A DNA stretch of 23,320 bases from Gnetum montanum (GCA_015680685.1 MNCI01008611.1:195834-219153); one strand, 5' to 3'; counted from the first letter of the stretch, positions 10,486-18,827 are shown. The notes: generated from the sequence alone by a model not told the origin. Numbers and translations: made by a program.

Positions 10486-11976
10486 TCACCATTTTCTTAA
10501 CGAAAATACCAAAGCTAAACATGACTTCTCTACATCGTTGTACCTTTTCTCATGGGCAACTAATGCGTGGCTTAAGTAATACACAGGGACCTCCATTCCG
10601 TCATCACATTTTCGACAAAGCATAGATGCGATGGACGAATCCGGAGTAGCGAGGTAGATGTAAAACGACTTATGGTTTTGTGGTGGATAAACTGTGGGCA
10701 TTCGGGCAAGTGCGGTCTTGATGTTCTCGAATGCTTCTTGGCATTGCAGAGTCCATTCAAAGTGGACGTTCTTGCGTAACAAGTGATTCATGGGTTTTAG
10801 TTTATCTGTCAGTTTTTCTATGAAACACCTGATGAATTGTAATCTACCTTGTAGACCTCGAAGTTTAGTAAGGTTACTTGGTGGTTTCAGGTTTGTTATG
10901 GCCTTAACCTTATCGGGGTCTACTCGTATCCCTGCTTTGGATGCTATAAATCCAAGCATTTTTCCCGTTTTGACGCCGAAGACACACTTTTTCGGGTTAA
11001 GTCACAATTCGTACTTCAGACAATGTTTCAATACTAAATCTAGGTCTTGTACATGTTGTTCCTCTGTCTTTGACTTAACCACGATGTCATCCACATAATC
11101 GTTGAGCGAGTGTAGCATGTAATTGCTGAAAATGAATGTCATCGCTCTTTGATACGTGGCCCCAGCATTCTTGAGACCAAAGGGCATCATTGTATAGCAA
11201 AAAGTTCCCCATGGGGTCATGAAGGTTGTCCTACGTTGATGTTCCGGATTGATACGTATCTGATTGTATCCTAAAAAACCATCCATAAAAGATAATAAGG
11301 CATGCCCGGTGGTTGAATCAACGAGTTGATCGATGCTGGGTAGTGGAAAATCATCTTTTATGGTGGCTACGTTCAGATCTCAGAAGTCAATGCATAGGCG
11401 AATGCTTCCATTTTTCTTTGGGACAATGACCATATTAGACACCCAATCGGCATAATCAACAGCTCGAATGAATCCTACCTAATAAAGTTTGGTGATCTCA
11501 TTGCGGACTGCCAATGCTACCTCAGGTCTGACTTTTCATGCCTTTTGTTTTACTGGTCTCAACTTTGGATCAAGAATGATATTATGTTGGACATTTCTAG
11601 GATCTAAGCTAGGCATGTCTGTGTAGGACCAAGCGAACGCTTTCATGTTTTCCCTAAGCACGTTCTGGATATCTTGGGCCAAGTGCGGTTGTAGTAATGT
11701 GCTTAATTTTAAAATTTTAATTTCCCCATAGGGCATGGTAATGGGGGTCTCAGTTAATGGATCCTCAGTGATACCTTCAGCCTCGATGTCAAGAAATTTT
11801 GTCATGGCTTCGTAACCGTCTGTTGTTTGCTGTGTCGAGGTTATGACTACATCGTCTGTTGGTGAACTTAGATCGATGGAGTTTATGTTAACGTCTCGTG
11901 TAAGTTTGCCGTAGGGTCTGTCAATGATTAACGGCGCAGTTAAATGCTGGCAGTCCATTAAGCTTGCTCCTGCCAA
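10486..11976 (-). other. pol domains: reverse transcriptase and gypsy RNase H
   Basis: RT motifs are in order: VPKKNGSIRLCIDF (about 11380-11420), FPLPSIDQLVD, FMDGFLGYNQI, MPFGLKNAGATYQRAM and YVDDIVVKS. The thumb and connection region continues as LGFIASKAGIRVDPDKVKAI. The following RNase H (about 10486-10720) has FYIYLATPDSSIASML and PVYYLSHALVAHEKRY. The position where active gypsy RNases H carry the first catalytic Asp (typically Y-x-D-A-S) reads YLATPDS, as in many elements that have gained a second RNase H. The whole block stays in one frame, interrupted only by the TGA/TAG codons listed under pol. Confidence 0.92.
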
Positions 11977-12065
11977 TAAACAGAGAGCGGGATAAGAAGG
12001 AGGGAGATCGTTCTATGCCTTTTGATAATTTGAAAGTATGTGTACATGCGTAATGGTGGAATATT

Positions 12066-12190
12066 GTCACACCAGGACGTACAACAGTTTAAGGCCGTAC
12101 CGGGCCAAAAGTGGCAGTTTAAGGCCTTATTGGGCTGAACGTCGGATGGGGGAAATGGCAGTTTAAGGTCGTACCGGGCCAAAAGTGGTT
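12066..12190. repeat. Degenerate repeat cluster B (three units)
   Basis: Three copies of CAGTTTAAGG followed by C/T-CGTACCGGGCC-like sequence begin near 12085, 12116 and 12151. They share the AGTTTA-N-GTC/GCC...GG(A/G)C plan with clusters A and C. This one sits just upstream of pol (pol reads away to the left) and before the antisense promoter (which reads to the right). Confidence 0.65.
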
Positions 12191-12413
12191 TTAACTAGAA
12201 CACTCAGAGTAAATGTGTAAAATAGGGTTCATAGAGGAATCAAGACGTCGCAATCTCTATTTTCAATGGTTTTTATGATTTTTATGATATATGTTTTTTT
12301 TTTGTTTTTTAATTTTTTGGACGAAAACTAAGGCAAAAAGGAAAAAAAAGGCGTAACGGCGAATGAAAGGGCGGCGCCAGCGTCAGCGTTAGTGTCAACA
12401 TCAGCGTCAGTGC
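12191..12413. promoter_or_regulatory. Divergent intergenic region between pol and the antisense gene
   Basis: This holds T-rich runs (12295-12320), an A-rich run near 12340, then a CpG-rich segment with CAGCGTCAGCGTTAGTGTCA-type repeats leading into the TATA box at 12414. No coding frame is convincing. It is the natural place for promoter elements of the antisense gene. Confidence 0.4.
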
Positions 12414-12423
12414 TATATAAAAG
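12414..12423 (+). promoter_or_regulatory. TATA box of the antisense gene (TATATAAAAG)
   Basis: A textbook TATA box followed by a G-rich tract and a pyrimidine-rich CCATTTGCTTTACTTT, so transcription would start around 12445. It points into the antisense exons and away from pol. The surrounding CAGCGTCAG repeats could be activator sites; that is inference. Confidence 0.6.
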
Positions 12424-13359
12424 GGGAGGGGGGAGGGTGGGGGGTCCATTTGCTTTACTTTGAAAGCGACAAAGCGTAAGCAGCAGCGTAAACTGTGAAA
12501 GCGTAAGCGTAAACTGCCTTAGCGTAAGTGTAAATTTCCGTGTGGGCGTATACGCCGACGAATAACCCCAGTGTAGACGCACAGCATTAGCGTAGACGCG
12601 AAAGTAAGCTCAGGCATCAGCGTAGACACTTCTCTTCAACGTGAACTTGTACCGTCAGCGTAGACAAGCCTAGATGGGCAGGGGCAAGGAAGTGGAGGGC
12701 CAAGGGAGGAAGGGTCCTGAATTGACCTTCGTAGGGGAGACGAAAGCTATGTTGCAGGGCCTGCCCAGGCCAAGGATTCCATCCTGGCCCGTGACATCCC
12801 ACAGGTAGACTCTAATCTCTGCCTTCAATTATTTTTGTGCTTTTCCTTTTACAGTGTAAACAGTCTCGGTGTATACGCCGAGCGTGGGGGTTTTTAGGCG
12901 TATGGGGTTTTACGGCGTATACGCCGAGCGTCACTTTGGAGCGTAAAGTTGTGTCAGCGTAAGCTGCGGCGTCAAGAGTTTTTTGTGCAATCTTGTTAGC
13001 ATGATTTGCTTGTTTTATCAGCGTAAATTCTGTTTGCTGAAATGGTGTATATGGTTGGGGTTATTCGGCATATACGCTTTGGGGTTTCAACGTAAACTTG
13101 TTCCTTTCTGGCGTAGATTTCTTACGCTTGAATCGAGCTGCGGCGTATACGCTGAGGGTAAATTTGTGTATTTTTGGCGTATACGCTAAGTTAGTCAGCG
13201 TATACGCTCAGTGTTTAGCGTATACACTGGGTTTACATCGCATATTACGCTAAGTGTAAACAGCTTCGCCGGCGTATACGCTGGTCTATGGGGCATATAC
13301 GCTGAATGCGAACAGTTAGTAAAATTTTTGCAAATTTCAAATGTCGATTTACGATGTAG
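12424..13359 (+). repeat. Leader and first-intron region of the antisense gene, dense in GCGTATACGC and GCGTAAAC motifs
   Basis: Six exact GCGTATACGC palindromes (near 12545, 12912, 13142, 13177, 13198 and 13271) and several one-mismatch forms lie here, with many GCGTAAA/GCGTAGAC motifs. The same motifs fill both LTRs and the element leader. A candidate first coding exon is embedded at 12674-12804: ATG at 12674, 43 open codons, then CACAG|GTAGAC, a good splice donor. A pyrimidine-rich acceptor (CTTTTACAG) occurs at 12854 and others lie further on. Confidence 0.55.
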
Positions 13360-13417
13360 CTTTTCACTTTTCGGGCTGATCTGTCATGGTATCGTGATTG
13401 TTCGCAAGGACAACAAA

Positions 13418-13990
13418 TGCTTCCTGATCGTTGTCGAGCTTGTTGGGGTGTTAACTTGGGTTGGCCCTGTTCAGGATGGCGAGGTTCCCCTGGATCTGAC
13501 CATGGACGAAGATGGGGTTTGATTTAGGGGAGGCTCGCACGAATTTCTATCCTTCTTATTGGACAATTTCGAGGTAGCCATCTGGTCAAATTTTGACGAG
13601 GTGACTGCATGGAGTGTATTTGAGGAGATGTTGCCGGGGGCTGCAGAGGGTGTCAGGGTTTTCATACAGGATATCAACGAGGGGCCTTTTGTCAATGAAG
13701 ATGGTACTACCCGCGGGCCCCGGGCTACACGCTCATTAGCACGCGTGTGGGCACTATTGCCACGAGGGTTAGATTATCTCAACAATACGTTGTTCATAGC
13801 TGCCCGTGCACATACATTATTCCAGAACCCTCCTGGCACAGTGTATTGAGTGGCTAGGTAGTAATGTTAAATTTGTTGTTTTCCTTTCGCCATTTTGGGT
13901 TGTTTCTTGTTTTGACCACTATTTGCTTATAGACCGAAGACCCACCCGGATGGGACACTCATTGAAGATGAGGGATTAGCCCTTGCTCGC
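13418..13990 (+). other. FCP1/NLI-interacting-factor-like HAD domain within the antisense gene, catalytic residues lost
   Basis: Motif I, normally hhhhDxDG/E-x-L, reads LIVVELVGVLT at 13424-13456: Glu replaces the nucleophile Asp and Val replaces the second Asp. EFLSFLLDNFEVAIWSN (13541-13591) matches the FL..hs..FEVhIWSS strand-helix of the family. RSLARVW then NNTLFIAARAHTLFQNPPG (about 13780-13840) matches K.L..hW...NTLLIDDSP.KALLNPP, with the Asp-Asp pair replaced by Ala-Ala. The distance between the last two motifs, about 65 residues, is normal for plant members. Assignment rests on motif order and spacing read by eye, so it could be wrong. If right, the protein is a pseudophosphatase or a binding module. 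Confidence 0.5.
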
Positions 13991-14284
13991 ACTGCTCTGA
14001 AAGCGTTCATGATGGGCCCCACCCTTCGTGGGACCGTACTGAGTCAAACGAAGGGTTCGATGGTTCATTTTCATAAATAGTTTTCGAGAGCATTTGCAAT
14101 GTGTCAGGCTTGTGGGTGGCTTCATGAAGATTGGACTGACAATGGGCCAGTTTTCCCTCGTGACTTTGGTGGCACATCCAGATCTGCCACTAACGGTAAA
14201 TGATAACATTTTCTAGATATGTTAGCAGGTTTGTTCAATTCCTTTGATTTACGCTAATATGATCGTTTTAAATGGCTTTCATAG

Positions 14285-15325
14285 TTGATGTAGCTTCTAG
14301 CGAGGATCTGGTGTCCACGGGACGAACCGAGACGACCTTGTCGATGAAGTTCGGAGGGGTAGCTAAAGCTTAGAAGTGGCTGCGTACCAATGCTCCTTCA
14401 TCCCTTGCTCGTTGCCTGGATAACGCCGGCCTCATGGAGCTTTTCATGACCTCGAGCCCTAACGTTTCCATTGGGGAGATGATTGGGATTGTGGACTCTT
14501 TTAATGAGTCTGTCTCATACTACAACACTCGGATTAAGGGTGTGAAAGTAGTTTTCCGTCTGTCGCTTGAGTTCTTTTCAAACCTATTTGGCGTATCGAC
14601 AGATGGCTTAAATATAGTATTAGACAGAGCTCATAAAGAGCTTGAGACAATTCGGGAGTTAGAAGATTGGCTAGGCGTGGCAAAGGGTACCAAGGGATTC
14701 CCGATGCAGGGGAAGGAGAAGGTTGTGGAAGTGAACGAACTATATCCCCTATTCAGAGCACAGGTATTCCCCAAAACACTTTCCCAGGTGAGGTGCCTTG
14801 GGGTTGAGGCTGTTCGTGTAATGCGAACTATTTTGGAAATAGGGATGCGATACAACTAGGCAAAATTTTTATTAGCGAGCATGCACAAGGAGATAGTGCG
14901 ATTGCGCTCGAATGTCGAGGTGCAATCCCGTTTCACCTTTGCATTTTTCGTCGGTTATCTTCGCCGTTTTTCCGAGTTCTTGGTAGTTCGCGCAGATAAC
15001 AAGTTTGTCCTGTGGGATCGGGGTCAACTATCCCGCCTGTGGATCCATCACCTGTATGACACAGCCAAATCCCAAGATGCACCCGAAGGTATCGATGAAT
15101 CCATTTCTATTACTATGGGAGGATCATCTGGCGGTTCAATCCATACACATGATAGTGTGGGGTTGGAGCCAGATGAGCTGCCTTACACTGCTAGAAGGGT
15201 AGAACGGGTCATCAAGGAAACCATCAGCCAAGCTAAAGCAAAGCTAAAGAGGCCTGAGCGCTCGGCTGAGGACGTTTTCGGTGTGAGCCAGCCACGCGTG
15301 AAGTGGATACGCTTCAAGATGCCCG
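14285..15325 (+). other. Exon 3 of the antisense gene: unrecognised domain of about 350 residues
   Basis: This is the longest exon. It reads helical segments such as GLMELFMTSSPNVSIGEMIG, then YYNTRIKGVKVVFRLSLEFF leading into NLFGVSTDGL. Farther on are SRFTFAFFVGYLRRFSEFL and LWDRGQLSRLWIHHLYD, then an acidic and Ser-rich linker and a basic segment (QAKAKLKRPERSAEDVFG). The pattern 'RIKGVKVVF...F...LFGVS' is loosely like the N-terminal part of plant transposon-associated ORFs that occur on or beside gypsy elements, but I cannot name a family. Stops occur at 14371 and 14857, both TAG. Confidence 0.4.
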
Positions 15326-16040
15326 GTGAGTGGAACTCGCCTGCTTATTACTTTAGTGTTTTCATTCTGTTTATAACTTTCACCTCAATCGCTTACGTGT
15401 CATTGATATATTTTTCCTTTGGCTTGATTTTTAAAACAGTAAGGAAATAGGCTTTAGAGACGATGATGGAGGAGGAGGAAACCAATACGGAGAAAAACAA
15501 CGAGGAGGAGCATACAGAAATGAGTCAAGGTGGCGGGACGGAGGAGTTAAGGTAGAAAACCACAGGAATTGAGCCATTGGACGACCAAGGCAGTGTCGAC
15601 CAAATGTTCCGCAGTTTTCTTCAAGGAGATTTGGATTTAGGCGCTCCCCCAGGGGATGACGAAGGGCACGGTACGTTTTTCCTTTTATCCTATTTTGATT
15701 TCTCTTGTCAGTTGTCCTTTTTTATGGGTTATATTTTTGTTTATTTTTATGTGTTTATTTTTTGTCCAGATGAAGGTAGCGAGACCAGAACGGTGTGCCT
15801 AGACGTACTGATGAAGACGGTTCCCCCTGAGAGGACTGCTGAGATTAGTTCTTCTCGTACCCATGAGCCACTTATTTAGTCAGAAATGCCAAGTAAGATG
15901 GATTTTGTGGCTAGCATCGCGGAGGAAGTCGTTGAACGGATCCAAGAAGCCCACCCTGATATAGGTATGAATCACTTAAAGCTTTGGAGCTTCACATCTT
16001 GCTTGTATAGTTTTGACATTTGTATTTTTCGCATGGGTAG

Positions 16041-16825
16041 GTGCTAAACTGAGATGGGATCCCTCAGAAAGCGTTAGCATGGAAAGCCTAACCACACTCT
16101 CCCCCGAAGTGGAGCAGGTGCCAAGGCCTGTTTATGAGGGAGTTGCAGAAAGCCTTGCGCACCATGCTAAGTCATTATGGACTTGCAGGCGTTCCATTGA
16201 GCAGTTGTGGCTGCAAATACAGGCAAAAGAAAAGGAAGTCTCCGAATTGTCAGAGGAACGTGATGATTTAAAGGCTCGATACAAGTTCACCGCTGCTAGA
16301 CTAAGTGGAGATCGCTCTTGGCGAACATCGGAGGTTACATACACCAGGTATTGGAACCTTTTGAATTGTCATGCATCACTGACTCGGAGAATGGCAGAAC
16401 GCAAAGCTCAAATTGATCTCCTGAACCTTAAGTGTCAAGATTGGAAGGCGTTTGCTTCTAAGGTTCGTAAGTGGGGTCAGGACGAGAAGAATCACAAACA
16501 TTACTACAAGAAGTCGCTAAAAGAGGTGTCCATCGAAAAGAGCCAACTAGAAATGTTTGTGGAGGGTTTAGGTTTGCGTTCGGCCTTCGATACTTTTGCA
16601 CAGAATACAACTATGGAAATGGAGTTACCTACAAGGGTGATCACAACTGCATCTGGGGAAGTGTCGGTTGGAGAATTTCCATTGAAACGTCCCACCTGGT
16701 CAGCTATCGGCAAAGGGAAGACTTTGGCAGACATTGACTTAGGCCTAGATGGGACGGACTGGGCCAGTGTTTCTGAGGAAGAAATCCTTCATCGGCTGGA
16801 GTTCGGCTTAGAGGGACCTCCTATG
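16041..16825 (+). other. Exon 6 of the antisense gene: long coiled coil, no stops
   Basis: It is open for 261 codons. From about 16130 to 16560 the translation has heptad-like charged helices (SIEQLWLQIQAKEKEVSELS, then SEERDDLKARYKFTAARLSG, and later RRMAERKAQIDLLNLKCQDW). A Glu/Lys-rich helix and a Gly/Asp-rich tail follow. A coiled coil suggests self-assembly or partner binding. Being the only long exon without a nonsense codon is notable but could be chance. Confidence 0.6.
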
Positions 16826-17015
16826 GTAAGCATTTTGTCATTAGGAAATTTACCGGAGAATGTTTAGAACTTTGACATTTACCTATTCTTATGTTGGTTG
16901 TTCTTTTTGGTATTTTCAGGGTGGCGATGATGCGTAAGAAGCTGGCCCCAGTGGAGCAGGGGCCTCTGATGCTGGTGGATCTAAAGGGGGCGATCCTCTC
17001 GTCCCGGATGCTTAG

Positions 17016-17246
17016 GATTTTGGTTTCTAGTTTTTAAGTTTTTATTATTTTTGACCCAAAATTTTAGGGGAATTGTAACCTGGAAATGTTGAGATGGGTG
17101 AAAATGGTTGATACCTGTAATTGTACAGCATTGCATGTAAGAAAACTCCTTTTAAATGTAAAATGTTTTGGTTTGTTTTTTTTTTCTTTTTTTTTTGTTT
17201 TAAATGTAAAGCGGAGATGTAATTGTAAATGCTAAACAGAAAAGAG
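17016..17246 (+). other. 3' untranslated region of the antisense gene
   Basis: The stretch after the TAG at 17013-17015 is T-rich with long T runs (17170-17200) and repeated TGTAAATG/TGTAA-type segments, typical of plant 3' ends. No open frame of interest. Confidence 0.5.
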
Positions 17247-17252
17247 AATAAA
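17247..17252 (+). terminator. Polyadenylation signal of the antisense gene (AATAAA)
   Basis: A canonical AATAAA 232 bases after the stop codon, preceded by TGTAATTGTAAATG, which resembles plant far-upstream elements. It ends the unit just before repeat cluster C, so the antisense transcript would stop inside the element. Confidence 0.5.
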
Positions 17253-17267
17253 GTATGCGCGCATGAA

Positions 17268-17550
17268 CTAGTTTAAGGCCATTTCGGGCCCCAGTGGTAA
17301 ACGAGGAATATTTCGAATGACACGGGCGACTTTTTGTGTTGGCCGATCATTGCTAACCGTGGCTAGTTTTAGGTCTTTGTGGATGTGATAGTTTAACGTA
17401 ATTTCGGACATGAAGCGTGGTTTAAAAATAATAATTTTTTTTTGTTTTTTGATTTATCGTAGTTTAGTGTCATTTCGGACGAATGGTAGTTTAACGTCGT
17501 TTCGGACATGTTATAGTTTAATGTCATTTCAGACTGATGGTAGTTTATTT
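17268..17550. repeat. Degenerate repeat cluster C (about 6-7 units)
   Basis: Units such as TAGTTTAACGTCGTTTCGGA followed by C occur near 17269, 17387, 17460, 17488, 17513 and 17541, with intervening decayed copies. The plan AGTTTA-N-GTC-(A/G)TTTCGGAC is shared with clusters A and B. It separates the antisense gene's polyadenylation site from ORF1. Confidence 0.7.
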
Positions 17551-18205
17551 TAATTGTTTTTTGATTTTCTTTATTTTTATGTTAGGGGGTGTATTGGCCG
17601 GCACAATTTTGTATTCGGCATCTCCTTCGCTGATCACGTTGAATGGCAATTCGGTCCAGGAGACGTCCGATAGAATGTTTTCAGTGTCGGTTTTGTCAGG
17701 TGTTTTGGTGTCAATCATTGCTTCGATGTTGGTTTCTTCATGAGGCGATGTATGTACAGTGTTAGATGCAGGTGTTTCAATTTTAGGAGGCTCTTGTCTC
17801 ATGTTCGAAGGTTTACTCTCCGCCAGTTGTAGTTTGCTTGTGTCATTAAGCTTGTCAAATTCAACCTCAGAGCCTTGGTCCATATCTGTGTGCGATGAAA
17901 TGACGGGAGTGGTTGCTTCCCCATGTATGACGATTTCACCGCCCTCATAGGGTAGGTGAATCTCTTGATGTATAGGGGAAGAAACGGCTCTCAATTGGGC
18001 CAACTTGTATCTTAATGCATATAAAATTATACTGATCCTGGGTTATGATGTCGGAGGCCAGGTCTCTCCCTTGCAACCTTAGGGACCGGCGGGGCCCCAC
18101 GGTGGGTTGAACTCCAGGGTGTTGCATGACAAGCTGTTGGACAGCCATGATGTCCATGATGGCAGTGGTTTGAGTAGTGACAGCATTGTTCTTTGCGGGG
18201 TTCAT
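17545..18205 (-). pseudogene. ORF1 of the element (unassigned; possible gag remnant)
   Basis: Starting at ATG 18205 the frame reads MNPAKNNAVTTQTTAIMDIM, then PTVGPRRSLRLQGRDL and ITQDQYNFI. After a one-base frame change near 18000-18010 it continues as LAQLRAVSSPIHQEIHLPYE and ends in a Lys/Ile-rich tail at 17545, about 220 codons in all. The composition is Thr/Glu/Asp/Pro-rich and looks disordered. It occupies the position of gag, first after the leader, but I see neither the Gag core nor a CCHC zinc knuckle nor a protease D-S/T-G motif. It may be the N-terminal remnant of gag, left when the antisense module replaced the rest, or a lineage-specific extra ORF. Confidence 0.45.
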
Positions 18206-18803
18206 GATGCTGTGTCACGGATATAAATCGGTCTGAAGATGCGAAGTTAATGTGCTATGTAGTGTGCAGCGTATACGCTTCAATGGACAGCATATAGTGA
18301 TAGCGTATAGAGTGTATATAGTGTATGTGGTCAGCGTAGACGCTGGAGAGCATATACGGCGTAGGATGGATCACGGCGTAACACAGGACAACGTAAAATA
18401 AGCAGCTGGCGCAAAGCAGGAGACAACGTACAGCGTAGAACAAATAATCAGCGTGACACAAGAATATAAAACGAGTTCCAGCGTAAATAAGGCTCAGCGT
18501 AAAAGTGGGAAGCGTAAAACAAGCTCGACGTAAAACAGGTCACAGCGTAAACTAGTTGTAGCGTAAGACAGAAGAAAACGTAAAATAGGTGATCGTAAAA
18601 TAAGTTGCAACGTATAACAGGAGAGCGTAAAACAAGTCTTAGCGTAAAATAGGAGCTAGCGTAAAACAAAGTAGCGTAGGAGTTATTGAGAAGGGTTTTC
18701 AAGAGCGTAAACGTTGTGCAGCATAGACGCGGGACAGTAGTGGGCTAGGTTTTCGGACTGGATAGCGTAAACGCCAGGAAAGTTGCGAGCAGGGGTTTTA
18801 GGA
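18206..18803 (-). repeat. Element leader packed with GCGTAAA repeats
   Basis: Between the primer-binding site and ORF1, roughly twenty or more GCGTAAA(A/C) or CGTAAAA heptamers recur at 10-25 base spacing (18370-18715), with one exact GCGTATACGC near 18268. Minus-strand open frames here (18448-18702 and 18255-18461) translate as repeated LFYA-like runs, an artefact of the repeat. Promoter, packaging or dimerisation roles are possible, but nothing in the sequence decides. Confidence 0.6.
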
Positions 18804-18822
18804 GGCCCTCCTTCTAGCGCCA
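18804..18822 (-). other. Primer-binding site
   Basis: On the minus strand, five bases after the 5' LTR, the sequence reads TGGCGCTAGAAGGAGGGCC. A TGG start at this distance from the LTR is standard for tRNA priming. This motif type recurs among Tat-lineage plant elements. I have not assigned the tRNA. Confidence 0.8.
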
Positions 18823-18827
18823 ATTTC

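Larger units (their letters stand above)
8497..12018 (-). pseudogene. pol: pol polyprotein: reverse transcriptase, two RNase H domains, integrase
   Basis: Read leftward, the frame enters after a TAG near 12019 and runs: a linker containing AFAWSYTDMPSLDP just before RT; RT with PWGTFCYTMMPFGLKNA and YVDD (11086-11097); gypsy RNase H (to 10486); a linker; a second RNase H (10235 to about 9830); integrase zinc finger, catalytic core and C-terminal domain, ending at TGA 8497-8499. In-frame stops are at 11536 (TGA), 11479 (TAG), 11380 (TGA), 11002 (TGA), 10486 (TGA), 9324 (TAG), 8989 (TAG) and 8710 (TGA), nearly all explicable as CGA or CAG/TGG transitions. At least two frame changes occur, near 10280-10300 and near 9150. 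No protease motif was seen upstream. Its products would copy the element's RNA and insert the DNA. This copy cannot encode them. Confidence 0.93.
12674..17015 (+). pseudogene. Antisense multi-exon gene within the retrotransposon: degenerate FCP1/NIF-like HAD domain, unknown domain and coiled coil
   Basis: Seven exons connect in frame: about 13360 or 13502 to 13857, 13933-14195, 14285-15325, 15440-15670, 15770-15964, 16041-16825 and 16920-17015 (TAG). Donors are GTAGTA, GTAAAT, GTGAGT, GTACGT, GTATGA and GTAAGC; acceptors end TTATAG, TCATAG, ACAG, TCCAG, GGTAG and TTCAG. Phases match at all six junctions; from the ATG at 13502 (ACCATGG context) that is 989 codons. An upstream exon 12674-12804 joins in frame to an acceptor at 13359, less certain. 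Nine in-frame stops (13520, 13847, 14078, 14371, 14857, 15448, 15553, 15877, 16935) make it a pseudogene here, yet there is no frameshift. The N-terminus has FLIVVELVGVLTW, EFLSFLLDNFEVAIWSN and NNTLFIAARAHTLFQNPP, in the order and spacing of plant FCP1/NIF-type phosphatases but lacking the acid residues. Exon 3 encodes an unrecognised helical domain; exon 6 is a coiled coil. Function unknown. Confidence 0.75.

Noticed and set aside
12540-13310. Possible CRISPR-like array (palindromic short repeats)
   Set aside because: Spacing is irregular, repeats are 10 bp, there are no spacers of even length and the setting is a plant retrotransposon.
12200-13400. A nested plus-strand LTR retrotransposon with its own LTR at 12.2-13.4 kb
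   Set aside because: The region shares short motifs with the flanking LTRs but no long alignment, there is no second copy near 17.2 kb, and the downstream exons do not encode Gag or Pol.
18448-18702. Minus-strand frames rich in LFYA/FYAS
   Set aside because: Low-complexity translation of the GCGTAAAA repeats in the element leader.
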